Assembly (NCBI GenBank): GCA_017557435.1
Contig: JAFYYR010000002.1
Span: 35,750-99,749 of the forward strand
Direction: 5' to 3'
DNA from: Pseudobutyrivibrio sp.
GTDB taxonomy: Bacteria > Bacillota > Clostridia > Lachnospirales > Lachnospiraceae
Length of the DNA stretch: 64,000 bases
This document shows, one piece after another, positions 1 to 7,713 of this stretch. The notes under the pieces were generated by a model. It did not search any database and was not told where the DNA came from. It saw nothing but the letters and a program-made list of their open reading frames with translations. The stretch's first letter is position 1; each line of letters opens with the position of its first letter. Position numbers and translations under genes: made by a program.

Positions 1-104
1 ATATCAGCTTGAAAAGAGTCTATTATTTCATTCATCTGAGCAGCACGTGAAATAGTCTGTTGTGGTTCCTTCCCGAATAAAAGGGAATAAGGATTCTGTG
101 ACAT
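1..104 (-). CDS. AAA-type ATP-binding protein, N-terminal fragment
   Basis: Partial gene running off the left edge; only the first 34 codons are visible. The predicted protein begins MSQNPYSLLFGKEPQQTISR, which resembles the start of a family of AAA/archaeal-type ATPases common in Lachnospiraceae that open with an 'NPFSLxFGKxP' segment followed by a Walker A motif roughly 40 residues later. The Walker A region itself lies outside the window, so the assignment is a pattern match only. The start is well supported by a strong AAGGAGG ribosome binding site at 111-118 on the minus strand. The gene is preceded by an unusual TATCATT repeat array. Confidence 0.55.
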   Translation of the reverse strand, partial: MSQNPYSLLFGKEPQQTISRAAQMNEIIDSFQAD

Positions 105-114
105 AAACGACCTC

Positions 115-200
115 CTTTTATCATTCTTTATCATTTTAATTGGATTTTATCATTCTTTATCATTTTTTACAACTTTTATCATTCTTTATCATTTTTTATC
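115..200. repeat. Tandem TATCATT-rich repeat array
   Basis: Three near-identical copies of a roughly 22-base unit (TTTTATCATTCTTTATCATT plus a T run) begin at about 116, 145 and 174, giving a period close to 30 bases. Each unit contains two TATCATT heptamers, six in all, with a further TATC at the right end. The array lies immediately upstream of the ribosome binding site of the minus-strand ATPase gene, so on that strand it forms the promoter or 5' leader. Confidence 0.85.
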
Positions 201-238
201 AGACTTAGAAAATAGAAATATTTTGTGAAAAACCAGTG

Positions 239-266
239 CCTCTCCTTGAAAAGGAGAGGTTTTTAT
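239..266 (+). terminator. Terminator-like hairpin upstream of pgi
   Basis: A perfect 9-base-pair stem (CCTCTCCTT at 239-247, AAGGAGAGG at 251-259) with a GAA loop is followed by TTTTTATT. No plus-strand gene precedes it in the window, so it would either stop antisense transcription coming from the left or act as an attenuator in the pgi leader. The stem would also sequester an AAGGAG sequence. Confidence 0.5.
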
Positions 267-339
267 TATAAAATTTTCTCCGAAAGACGAAATCGTTAAA
301 GTGTTCACAAAATCAATGTTTTTATAAAGGAGTAACAAA

Positions 340-1923
340 ATGGTAGAATGGAAAAATTTCGACAAGCTTAACTCATTCAAGAAGCTTCAGGGCCTCAAGA
401 ATCAGGTAGAGCTTAAGACAGCTATGGCAGGAGCAAATGGTGCAAAGCGTGTTGCTGAGTACTGCGTTCCTATGTCAAATGGCATGGTTTTCAATTACGC
501 TTCAAAGCAGGTGGATGACACAGTTCTTGATGCACTAGCAGAGCTTGCAGAGGAGACACAGCTTACAGAGAAGTATTCAGCACTTTTCAATGGTGAGGTT
601 ATCAATACAGGCGAGAAGAGACTTGTTCTTCACCAGCTTACACGTGGTCAGCTTGGCTCAGATGTAGTTGCTGATGGCGTTAATAAGAGAGAGTTCTACG
701 TAGAGCAGCAGAATAGAATCGCAGAGTTTGCTAAGAAAGTTCACGCAGGTGAGATTGCAAACGAAAAGGGCGAGAAGTTCACAACAGTAGTTCAGATCGG
801 TATCGGTGGTTCAGACCTTGGCCCACGTGCTATGTATCTTGCACTTGAGAACTGGGCAAAGGTTACAGGTACATTCAAGATGGAAGCTCGTTTCATCTCA
901 AATGTAGACCCAGATGATGCTGCTTCAGTACTTGCAGGCGTTGATGTTGCACATTCTATCTTTATTCTTGTATCTAAGTCAGGTACAACACTTGAGACAC
1001 TTACAAATGAGTCATTTGTTAAGGATGCTCTTAAGAACGCAGGTCTTGATGCTTCTAAGCACATGATCGCTGTTACATCTGATGCATCTCCACTTGCTAA
1101 GTCATCTGATTACCTTGATGCATTCTTCATGGATGATTACATCGGTGGCCGTTACTCATCTACATCTTCAGTAGGTGGCGCAGTGCTTTCACTTGCATTT
1201 GGTCCAGATGTATTTGCTAGATTCTTAAATGGTGCAGCAGCTGAGGATGCTCTTGCTAAGAATGCAGATATCCGCAAGAACCCAGCTATGCTTGATGCAC
1301 TTATTGGTGTTTATGAGAGAAATATCCTTGGCTACGAGTCAACAGCTGTTCTTCCATATTCACAGGCACTTAGCCGTTTCCCAGCTCACTTACAGCAGCT
1401 TGACATGGAGTCAAACGGTAAGAGCGTTAACAGATTCGGGGAGCCAGTTGATTATGTTACTGGTCCAGTTATTTTTGGTGAGCCAGGTACAAATGGTCAG
1501 CACAGCTTCTACCAGTTATTACACCAGGGAACAAACATCATCCCACTTCAGTTCGTAGGCTTCAAGAAGAGCCAGATGGCTACAGATGTAGTTATCGAGA
1601 ACAGCACATCACAGCAGAAGCTTAAGGCTAATGTAGCAGCTCAGATCATGGCATTTGCTTGTGGTAAGGATGATGATAATAGAAATAAGTATTTCCAGGG
1701 CAACCGCCCATCATCAATCATCGTTGGCGAGCAGCTTACACCAGAGACACTTGGTGCTCTTCTTGCTCACTTCGAGAACAAGGTTATGTTCCAGGGATTT
1801 GTATGGAATCTTAACTCATTCGATCAGGAAGGTGTTCAGCTTGGTAAGGTCCTTGCAAAGAAGGTTCTTTCAGGCGATACATCAGATGCTCTTGCAGCAT
1901 ACGCTAAGCTTCTTGATATCTAA
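340..1923 (+). CDS. pgi: Glucose-6-phosphate isomerase
   Basis: Cytoplasmic enzyme interconverting glucose-6-phosphate and fructose-6-phosphate in glycolysis. The 527-residue product carries the family hallmarks: VVQIGIGGSDLGPRAM, the sugar-phosphate loop SKSGTTLETLTNE, GGRYSSTSSVGG, and the C-terminal signature region GTNGQHSFYQLLHQG. AAAGGAG at 326-332 sets the ATG at 340. The gene stands alone between a leader hairpin and its own terminator, so it is probably monocistronic. Codon use is strongly biased (mostly GCT/GCA, CTT, GGT), as expected for a highly expressed glycolytic gene. Length is slightly below the 545-550 residues of enterobacterial Pgi. Identification is secure. Confidence 0.97.
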   Translation: MVEWKNFDKLNSFKKLQGLKNQVELKTAMAGANGAKRVAEYCVPMSNGMVFNYASKQVDDTVLDALAELAEETQLTEKYSALFNGEVINTGEKRLVLHQLTRGQLGSDVVADGVNKREFYVEQQNRIAEFAKKVHAGEIANEKGEKFTTVVQIGIGGSDLGPRAMYLALENWAKVTGTFKMEARFISNVDPDDAASVLAGVDVAHSIFILVSKSGTTLETLTNESFVKDALKNAGLDASKHMIAVTSDASPLAKSSDYLDAFFMDDYIGGRYSSTSSVGGAVLSLAFGPDVFARFLNGAAAEDALAKNADIRKNPAMLDALIGVYERNILGYESTAVLPYSQALSRFPAHLQQLDMESNGKSVNRFGEPVDYVTGPVIFGEPGTNGQHSFYQLLHQGTNIIPLQFVGFKKSQMATDVVIENSTSQQKLKANVAAQIMAFACGKDDDNRNKYFQGNRPSSIIVGEQLTPETLGALLAHFENKVMFQGFVWNLNSFDQEGVQLGKVLAKKVLSGDTSDALAAYAKLLDI

Positions 1924-1936
1924 TAAAATAGTTTAC

Positions 1937-1975
1937 AAAAATGGCCTCTGCTTATTGCGGAGGCCCATTTTTTCG
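1937..1975 (+). terminator. pgi terminator
   Basis: Stem GGCCTCTGC (1943-1951) pairs with GCGGAGGCC (1957-1965) with one wobble pair and a TTATT loop, followed by ATTTTTT. Confidence 0.85.
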
Positions 1976-2015
1976 TTTAGGATAAAGTAAGTTAAAACTA
2001 TAAGGAAGTATTACT

Positions 2016-2624
2016 ATGGGAAACAAATACAATGACAGCGAGCAGGAGTCAGTGACTAAATCCTGGGCAGGTGAGCGGGCCAAGCTAGCTCAGATGACAG
2101 GCAAGGAAAAGGCCGATTACATTTTTACCTATTATAAGATACATATAATTGTAATCATCGGAATCATTATTGCTTTAGCCTGGTTCATCCATCATGCCAT
2201 GACTTATGTGGACTATGAGTTCTTTGGAATGGTTATCAATGGTGAATCGGTAAATGAGGAGCGAGAGCAGGAGATTACAGAGTATCTTGGTATGACAGGC
2301 CATGAGGCGGCAGATTTGTCTGCAGGCCTTGCAACTGATGAAGATGTGGCAGGAGGCTATGGTACACGTCTTAGCGTTCTTGTTATGGCAGGTCAGCTTG
2401 ATTTTGCATTTACTGATGAGGATGGAGTTGAGTACCTGACTAACTACGGAATAGTGACAGAGGACAATCAGCCAATCGATATTTCAGATAGTCCAATACA
2501 TGAGTATTTTGGTCTAGATGACAATATTAAATACTTGGTTTGGGCCGGACTTTCAGGCAACAGAGAGTATCTAGATTCTATGATGCAGATGATGGATGAC
2601 ATCGAAAGCGGTAAGATAAAATAA
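2016..2624 (+). CDS. Conserved single-pass membrane protein, function unknown
   Basis: A 202-residue protein that I do not recognise. It has a charged cytoplasmic-looking N-terminus (residues 1-41), one strong transmembrane helix at about 42-60 (IIVIIGIIIALAWFIHH) and an acidic C-terminal domain of about 140 residues that would be extracytoplasmic if the positive-inside rule holds. No catalytic motif is visible. AAGGAAG precedes the ATG. It lies 18 bases upstream of a YesL-like membrane protein and is probably cotranscribed with it, so the two may act in the same envelope process. It is not a lipoprotein and has no cleavable signal. Confidence 0.8.
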   Translation: MGNKYNDSEQESVTKSWAGERAKLAQMTGKEKADYIFTYYKIHIIVIIGIIIALAWFIHHAMTYVDYEFFGMVINGESVNEEREQEITEYLGMTGHEAADLSAGLATDEDVAGGYGTRLSVLVMAGQLDFAFTDEDGVEYLTNYGIVTEDNQPIDISDSPIHEYFGLDDNIKYLVWAGLSGNREYLDSMMQMMDDIESGKIK

Positions 2625-2642
2625 ATTTAAGGAGTAATAATT

Positions 2643-3281
2643 TTGGGAAGATTTTTTAACAGCAGATTCTTTGAGGGAATCACAAAAGCCACTGATGTTT
2701 TACTTATTGGCTTCTACTTTATTATTTGTTCATTGCCTATTTTTACAATAGGCGCCAGCACTACAGCACTCTACTATGCAATTCACAAGTGCACATTCAA
2801 AGGAAAGGGATATACTACAGAGTTTTTCCATTCCTTTAAATCAAATTTCAAGCAGGCAACATTGTCGTGGCTTATCTTCATCGTATTATTTATTGTTTTA
2901 GGTGGAGATATCTACATCACAAGAAATATGCTTCAGCCAGACAATCCACTTGCTGCAGCATCAATGTTCTTTACCGTTTTACTTGCATTTACAGTGGTAT
3001 GGTCAATATATCATTTTGCCTACGTTGCACGCTTTGAAAATGGATTCAAGGAATCATTTAAGGTGTCTGCAATAATTATGATTGCTAATCTTGGCTGGAC
3101 ATTAGTAATAATGGCCATTGCCATGGCAGCAAGTGTACTTGTCTATCTCTATATATTCTTATATGTATTCATGCCGGGAATTATGGCATGTATACTTCAT
3201 CCAATTCTTGAGAAAGTGTTCCGTAAGTACATGACTCCTGAGGATTTGGCCGCCGAGGAAGAAGACCTCAGGGAAATTTAA
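2643..3281 (+). CDS. YesL-like DUF624 membrane protein
   Basis: A 212-residue polytopic protein. Its opening, MGRFFNSRFFEGITKATD followed by hydrophobic segments, matches the YesL/DUF624 family, members of which often lie next to carbohydrate transport genes in Firmicutes but have no settled biochemical role. Four to five transmembrane helices are visible (about residues 15-40, 73-95, 100-125, 140-165, 165-190), and the tail is acidic. The start codon is TTG at 2643, chosen because AAGGAG at 2629-2634 is well spaced and no in-frame ATG lies near. Probably in an operon with the preceding membrane protein. Confidence 0.8.
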   Translation: MGRFFNSRFFEGITKATDVLLIGFYFIICSLPIFTIGASTTALYYAIHKCTFKGKGYTTEFFHSFKSNFKQATLSWLIFIVLFIVLGGDIYITRNMLQPDNPLAAASMFFTVLLAFTVVWSIYHFAYVARFENGFKESFKVSAIIMIANLGWTLVIMAIAMAASVLVYLYIFLYVFMPGIMACILHPILEKVFRKYMTPEDLAAEEEDLREI

Positions 3282-3287
3282 TAAAAC

Positions 3288-3316
3288 TTGACATAAAAAC
3301 GCGTTTGTGATACAAG
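3288..3316 (+). promoter_or_regulatory. Promoter of the gntR-ABC operon
   Basis: TTGACA at 3288-3293, a 17-base spacer and an extended -10 (TGA-TACAAG, hexamer 3311-3316). It lies directly downstream of the yesL stop codon and 40 bases before the GntR start. Confidence 0.7.
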
Positions 3317-3317
3317 T

Positions 3318-3336
3318 GTATTAGGACACGTAATAC
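3318..3336 (+). promoter_or_regulatory. Candidate GntR (YtrA-type) operator
   Basis: Inverted repeat GTATTA (3318-3323) / TAATAC (3331-3336) with a 7-base gap, sitting at the transcription start just after the -10 hexamer. Flanking GTG/CAC bases extend the symmetry imperfectly. YtrA-type GntR regulators are typically autorepressors, so this is the likely operator of the downstream regulator. Confidence 0.6.
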
Positions 3337-3355
3337 AGCACAGGGGAGGTATTAG

Positions 3356-3742
3356 ATGATCCAATTAAATTATAGAGATTCTAAGCCTATTTATGAGCAA
3401 ATTAAAGATGGTCTACGACGTCTGGTGGTGTCTGGTGCAGTTCGCACCGACGAAAAGTTACCTAGTGTAAGGGAACTGGCTACCAGTCTGTCTATCAATC
3501 CCAATACCATCCAGAAAGCTTATAGGGAGCTAGAGCAGGAAGGCTACATTTACACAATTGCGGGCAAGGGTAGTTACGCTGCACAGCGAGCTGATGTTGC
3601 CACAGGGAGGAATGAAGAATTGATGAAAGAATTCGATGAGATTGTGAAGGAACTTCTGTATCTATGCGAGGATAAGAATATCCTCATTGAAAGAATTGAA
3701 GAACTTGCGAAGGGAGGTGCCAAGAGTGATTCAGGTAAATAA
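3356..3742 (+). CDS. GntR-family transcriptional regulator, YtrA subfamily
   Basis: A 128-residue regulator with the N-terminal winged helix-turn-helix of the GntR family: PIYEQIKDGLRRLVVSGAV, then LPSVRELATSLSINPNTIQK and a wing ending GKGSYAA. Only about 50 residues follow the DNA-binding domain, typical of the short YtrA subfamily, which lacks a metabolite-binding domain and usually represses its own ABC-transporter operon. The stop codon overlaps the GTG start of the ABC ATPase by 17 bases, indicating translational coupling. A palindrome at its promoter is the presumed operator. The inducing signal cannot be read from the sequence; in relatives it is often a cell-envelope-active compound. 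Confidence 0.93.
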   Translation: MIQLNYRDSKPIYEQIKDGLRRLVVSGAVRTDEKLPSVRELATSLSINPNTIQKAYRELEQEGYIYTIAGKGSYAAQRADVATGRNEELMKEFDEIVKELLYLCEDKNILIERIEELAKGGAKSDSGK

Positions 3743-4625
3743 TGTCACTAAAAAGTTTGGTGATTTTCCAGCACTTGACGGATTGAACATGCATGTTGAG
3801 CGTGGAGCAATCTATGGACTTGTTGGCCCTAATGGTGCAGGTAAATCAACAATCATTCGTCACCTTTGCGGAGTTTATAAACAGGATGCTGGTGAGATTT
3901 TAATCGAGGGCCAGCCAGTATTTGAGAATGAATTGCTTAAGCAGAAAATGGCAATTATTCCAGACGACATTTTTTTCTTCTTACAGGCTAACACTAAGGA
4001 TATGATGAAATTCTATAAGAATATGTATCCTAAATTTGATGAAAAGCTTTTCTTCAAAATTGCGGAGTGTTTTCCTGAGATTAATATGAAGAAAATGGTT
4101 CGTAGTCTTTCAAAGGGAATGCAAAAGCAGGTGGCTTTTATGCTTGCAATAGCTAGCCGCCCAGAAGTTATGATTTTGGATGAGCCAGTTGATGGTCTTG
4201 ATCCAGTTATGCGTCGTCAGGTGTGGAGCCTTATTATGTCTGATGTGGCAGAGACAGGAGTAACAGTTCTTGTCAGCTCACACAACTTACGAGAGCTTGA
4301 GGATGTATGTGACCATGTAGGTATTATGAACCATGGCAAGCTTCTTATCGAGCGTTCACTTGACGATTTACAGACATCCATCACAAAAGTTCAGGTGGCT
4401 TTTGAAGGTGAGATGCCGGAATTGCCTGAGGAGATTCAGGTTCTTAAAAAGATTTCAAACGGTAGAGTTCATACTCTTATTGTTAAGGGAGAGCCTAGAG
4501 CGGCAGAGCAGAGAATTGCAGCCCTCAATCCACTTTTGATGGATGTGCTTCCGCTTACACTTGAAGAGATCTTTATTTATGAGTTGGGAGGTGAGGATTA
4601 TGCAGTCAAAGACATCATTTTTTAA
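3726..4625 (+). CDS. ABC transporter ATP-binding protein (YtrB-like)
   Basis: A 299-residue ATPase that would power the adjacent membrane protein. Visible motifs are Walker A GPNGAGKST (about residue 34), the signature LSKGMQKQ (about 128), Walker B VMILDEPVDGLD (about 148) and the H-loop SSHNLRELE. The ABC2-exporter type is suggested by the coupling to a GntR/YtrA regulator and a large permease. I place the start at GTG 3726, inside the end of gntR, because GGGAGG at 3712-3717 is correctly spaced and the family normally begins 'MIxVxNVTKxFG'; an in-frame ATG at 3687 would add 13 unlike residues. Confidence 0.93.
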   Translation: MIQVNNVTKKFGDFPALDGLNMHVERGAIYGLVGPNGAGKSTIIRHLCGVYKQDAGEILIEGQPVFENELLKQKMAIIPDDIFFFLQANTKDMMKFYKNMYPKFDEKLFFKIAECFPEINMKKMVRSLSKGMQKQVAFMLAIASRPEVMILDEPVDGLDPVMRRQVWSLIMSDVAETGVTVLVSSHNLRELEDVCDHVGIMNHGKLLIERSLDDLQTSITKVQVAFEGEMPELPEEIQVLKKISNGRVHTLIVKGEPRAAEQRIAALNPLLMDVLPLTLEEIFIYELGGEDYAVKDIIF

Positions 4626-6606
4626 CAAGGGACTGTATAAGAAAAATATAAGCAGAACTTGGATTGCTGGACTGCTGTATTTAATTATACTTCTATTACT
4701 CATGCCGGTTTCTTATATTATCAGCATTGCAGATTGGGACAATACCTACTTTGTAGATGTAGGTATTTCAAAGGGTATGTGTCTATTTATGCATATTGCT
4801 GATATGCCAACAGCGGGATTGGCAGCATTTATAGTGATAGTTCTTTCAGCTATCACTTTTTGGTATTTATTTTACAAGCGCGACACTTATATGATGCATG
4901 CTTTCCCAATTAGCAGAAAGAGTGCATATTTTACTGGAATGGCATCTATTCTTACAGTTGCCGTTATTCCAGTTGTAGTTGTGTCTATAATAATGACAAT
5001 TATTGCACTTACCGTAGACACAATTGCATTGGCAGGCATTTGGTATTGGGCACTTATAGTAATTGTTTCAACAGTACTTTTCCTATCTATAGCAATGTTT
5101 GCCCTTATGGTATCAGGCCAGCTCATTACAGGAATAGTTTTCTACGGCATCTTTGTTATGCTTTACTACTTGATGGAGCTAGCATTTAGAATTACTTCTT
5201 CTATGCTTTTATTTGGTATGGGAGCTAGTTTGCAGAGCCAGAGGGTGAGAATTTTAAGCCCACTGCAGTTTATTCCTGGTAATTGCAAAGTTGATTATGT
5301 TGCACGCTACACAGATAGCGGTTACTTAAGAACATTGGTTATGAAATTGGAAGGTGCAGAGTACCTTGCGATTTATTTCGTGGCAGCATTAGTTTTACTT
5401 ACCGTTTCATTTCTCCTTTATAAATATAAAAAGCTCGAAACAGTTCACGATTTTATCGCGGTACCTTTTATGAAGCCTGTATTTACCATTGGAATGGCAT
5501 TCTTCATTTCAATGGTTGCAGGTGCCTTCGTAAGCGGAATGTATGAAGCAACAGGTAACCATACATACGGAAGCAAGTTTGCAGTTGCAATTATTTCATC
5601 TATCATTATTGGCGCAATCATTTTCTTTGCGACACAGATGATGATTGAAAAGACAATCAGAGTATTCAGCGCGAAAAAAGCAATGTATTGTGCGGGATAT
5701 TCCGTTGCAGCACTTGCAGTATTACTATGCCTTAGATTTGATGTATTTAAGGTGGAGAATAAAGTGCCAAAGGCATCAGAGGTTGCTTGGGTTGGCATTG
5801 AGTCTCAGTACACTATGGTGTTTACAAGTGAAGATGAGATTAATACAGCTATTTCTCTTCACAAGAACTTCTTGGCTGACAAGAAGGAACTTAGAGATGT
5901 AAATGTTAAATACGAAGATGTTAGTGGTACTTTCTTTACTATCAAGTACAAGCTTAAAAATGGTGATACAATAACTCGTCAGTACCAAGTAGTTGATACT
6001 GAGTCACCAGATGTAAGTGCAGAATATGTGGCAGCTACACAGCCTATATTAGATTTCCTTAACAATCCTACTATTATTAAGGAACATGTAATAGGAAATA
6101 TTTGGGACGATTGTCATGTTAGAGATATGTATTTTAATACAGTGACATATGATGATGTCCACAATCAGTTCAACTATTATACAGAATACTTCATGAATCT
6201 CAGTGAATATGAGAGAATGCAGAAATACGAAAAAGTATATCAGGCACTTCTCAAGGACATTGATGATGGTAAGGTATTTAGGACTACATTTTCAGGATAT
6301 TCAATGGAAAATGAAACCAAGTCACTATACAACGACTTAAGCTTTACCGTATTAAATGGAGATGTTCCATATTTCTCAGATGTAGATACATTCTATGAAG
6401 AACAATATGACCCTAGAACTAAATATGATAGTGATGGCCAGAGATATGAGCAGAGCATTTATTGTTCGTTGAACATAGATTGTAAAAATACACTTAAAGC
6501 ACTTAAGGATGAAGGCTTCTATTATTCAGATGATCAGGTTATTACCTGGGACGAATATGATAAGCTAATGGGTTATAGTGAATATGAGGACCCAGAGGCA
6601 TATTAG
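4600..6606 (+). CDS. ABC-2 type exporter membrane subunit
   Basis: A 668-residue membrane protein partnered with the preceding ATPase, with which it overlaps by 26 bases. The first 380 residues or so hold about eight to ten hydrophobic segments in an ABC-2-like arrangement; the remaining roughly 280 residues after the last helix are hydrophilic, rich in Tyr, Asp and Glu, and probably extracytoplasmic. This layout fits permeases found with YtrA-type regulators in Lachnospiraceae. The start at ATG 4600 (MQSKTSFFNKGLYKKN) follows GGGAGG; upstream in-frame codons lie within the ATPase gene and give a non-family N-terminus. The substrate is unknown; defence against envelope-active peptides is an inference from context only. 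Confidence 0.85.
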   Translation: MQSKTSFFNKGLYKKNISRTWIAGLLYLIILLLLMPVSYIISIADWDNTYFVDVGISKGMCLFMHIADMPTAGLAAFIVIVLSAITFWYLFYKRDTYMMHAFPISRKSAYFTGMASILTVAVIPVVVVSIIMTIIALTVDTIALAGIWYWALIVIVSTVLFLSIAMFALMVSGQLITGIVFYGIFVMLYYLMELAFRITSSMLLFGMGASLQSQRVRILSPLQFIPGNCKVDYVARYTDSGYLRTLVMKLEGAEYLAIYFVAALVLLTVSFLLYKYKKLETVHDFIAVPFMKPVFTIGMAFFISMVAGAFVSGMYEATGNHTYGSKFAVAIISSIIIGAIIFFATQMMIEKTIRVFSAKKAMYCAGYSVAALAVLLCLRFDVFKVENKVPKASEVAWVGIESQYTMVFTSEDEINTAISLHKNFLADKKELRDVNVKYEDVSGTFFTIKYKLKNGDTITRQYQVVDTESPDVSAEYVAATQPILDFLNNPTIIKEHVIGNIWDDCHVRDMYFNTVTYDDVHNQFNYYTEYFMNLSEYERMQKYEKVYQALLKDIDDGKVFRTTFSGYSMENETKSLYNDLSFTVLNGDVPYFSDVDTFYEEQYDPRTKYDSDGQRYEQSIYCSLNIDCKNTLKALKDEGFYYSDDQVITWDEYDKLMGYSEYEDPEAY

Positions 6607-6660
6607 TATAAGTGCACAAAATAAATTTAATAATTTTGTAAAAAAGTTTTCCAAAAGCTA

Positions 6661-6688
6661 TAAAGTTTTTCCAGCCGCGTTCCGATAA
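6661..6688 (+). promoter_or_regulatory. Sigma-28 (FliA/SigD) type promoter of the flgM operon
   Basis: TAAA at 6661-6664, a 16-base spacer and TCCGATAA at 6681-6688, close to the flagellar sigma consensus TAAA-N15-GCCGATAA (one mismatch in the -10 element). It lies about 80 bases before flgM, the natural class III position, and implies feedback of sigma-28 on its own anti-sigma factor. Confidence 0.75.
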
Positions 6689-6767
6689 ATGAAATGTAAA
6701 GAAAAATGTAACTAGAGAATACGGACATAACTGACTGAACATAAAGGGAGGAAAGGAGTGTTGAGAT

Positions 6768-7049
6768 ATGCGTATTGAGGCTTACAATCAGGTAGCGCAG
6801 CTCTATCAGACATCAAACAACAAAAATGTTACACAGTCTGCTAAGGCTAATAGTATGGGTCGCGATGAAGTTCAGATTTCATCAGCAGGTAAGGATTACC
6901 ATACAGCAAAGGCAGCTGTTGCTGAGGCAGCAGACATCAGAGAGGACCTTGTTGCGGACATTAAGGCCCGTATCAAGGACGGTACTTATGACGTAAATCC
7001 TGATGATTTTGCAGAGAAATTATTGTCTCAGGTAGGCTCTATATTTTAA
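6768..7049 (+). CDS. flgM: Anti-sigma-28 factor FlgM
   Basis: A 93-residue negative regulator that binds the flagellar sigma factor until the hook-basal body is complete. The family signature is visible in the C-terminal half: 'DEVQISSAGKDY' followed by a helix ending IREDLVADIKARIKDGTYDV and the tail DDFAEKLL. The N-terminus, MRIEAYNQVAQLYQ, is typical of Firmicute FlgM. GGAGG-rich sequence precedes the ATG. It leads the operon flgM-flgN-flgK-flgK-flgL-fliW-csrA, the same order as in Bacillus apart from the extra flgK. A sigma-28 promoter lies upstream. Confidence 0.93.
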   Translation: MRIEAYNQVAQLYQTSNNKNVTQSAKANSMGRDEVQISSAGKDYHTAKAAVAEAADIREDLVADIKARIKDGTYDVNPDDFAEKLLSQVGSIF

Positions 7050-7131
7050 TTAGCACCCATACACAAGCCCGGTAAGTCTGCGGTTTTGTGAAGGGATGCA
7101 ATAGAGCGTTAGTTTAAGCGAGGTATGATGC

Positions 7132-7644
7132 GTGGCTAGTTTAATGGAAGAATTGCTCTTAACTATGGATGGTGAGAGGTCGCTCTATGAAAAGTTAATC
7201 AGTCTTAATGATGAGAAGAAGGATTCAATCATCTATAAGAAGCTTGACGTACTGGAGGCTATTACCGTTCAGGAGCAGGCCATTGCGGACGCCTTATTGG
7301 AACTGGAAAAAAAGCGCCAGGGATTGATGCAGAGTATTGCAGCAGTCATGGGGCATGAAAACGACCAAATTACAGTTTCATGGATGATCGATAATTTGGC
7401 TGGACAACCTGTAGAACAGAAAAAGCTTATTACAGCTAGAGGAAAACTTAGGGAAGCGGCAGACAATGCCCAGATATTGAACTTCCAGACACAGAACTTG
7501 CTTAGGCAGGCTATTGAAATGGTGGAATTTGATATTACCCTCCTGAAGAGTGTCAAACAGGCACCTCAGACTTCTAACTATGGTAAGAATGCAGAGACTA
7601 CAGGAGATTTGTTAGGTAATAGAGGATTTGATGCTAAGCAGTAG
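7132..7644 (+). CDS. flgN: FlgN-type flagellar export chaperone
   Basis: A 170-residue, largely alpha-helical protein between flgM and flgK, the standard place of FlgN (YvyG in Bacillus), which chaperones the hook-associated proteins FlgK and FlgL to the export gate. Sequence conservation in this family is weak; the call rests on position, length, helical content and the pattern 'LLRQAIEMVEFDITLLKSV' near the C-terminus. The GTG at 7132 is preferred because GAGG at about 7119-7122 is correctly spaced; the alternative ATG at 7144 would be too far from it. With two FlgK proteins downstream, it may have to serve both. Confidence 0.8.
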   Translation: MASLMEELLLTMDGERSLYEKLISLNDEKKDSIIYKKLDVLEAITVQEQAIADALLELEKKRQGLMQSIAAVMGHENDQITVSWMIDNLAGQPVEQKKLITARGKLREAADNAQILNFQTQNLLRQAIEMVEFDITLLKSVKQAPQTSNYGKNAETTGDLLGNRGFDAKQ

Positions 7645-7713
7645 GAAACGGATGTCCTTGAAGTATTAGCAGAGTTTCTTTGTGGAGACTCATTTACTTT
7701 GGAGGATTGACGT

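Noticed and set aside
115-200. Possible short CRISPR-like array
   Set aside because: The copies are spaced only about 7-9 bases apart and the gaps are AT-rich and similar, with no unique spacers and no cas genes; it is a simple tandem repeat.
189-380. 63-residue minus-strand reading frame overlapping the pgi start
   Set aside because: It has no ribosome binding site, low-complexity hydrophobic content and overlaps the pgi leader and start antisense.
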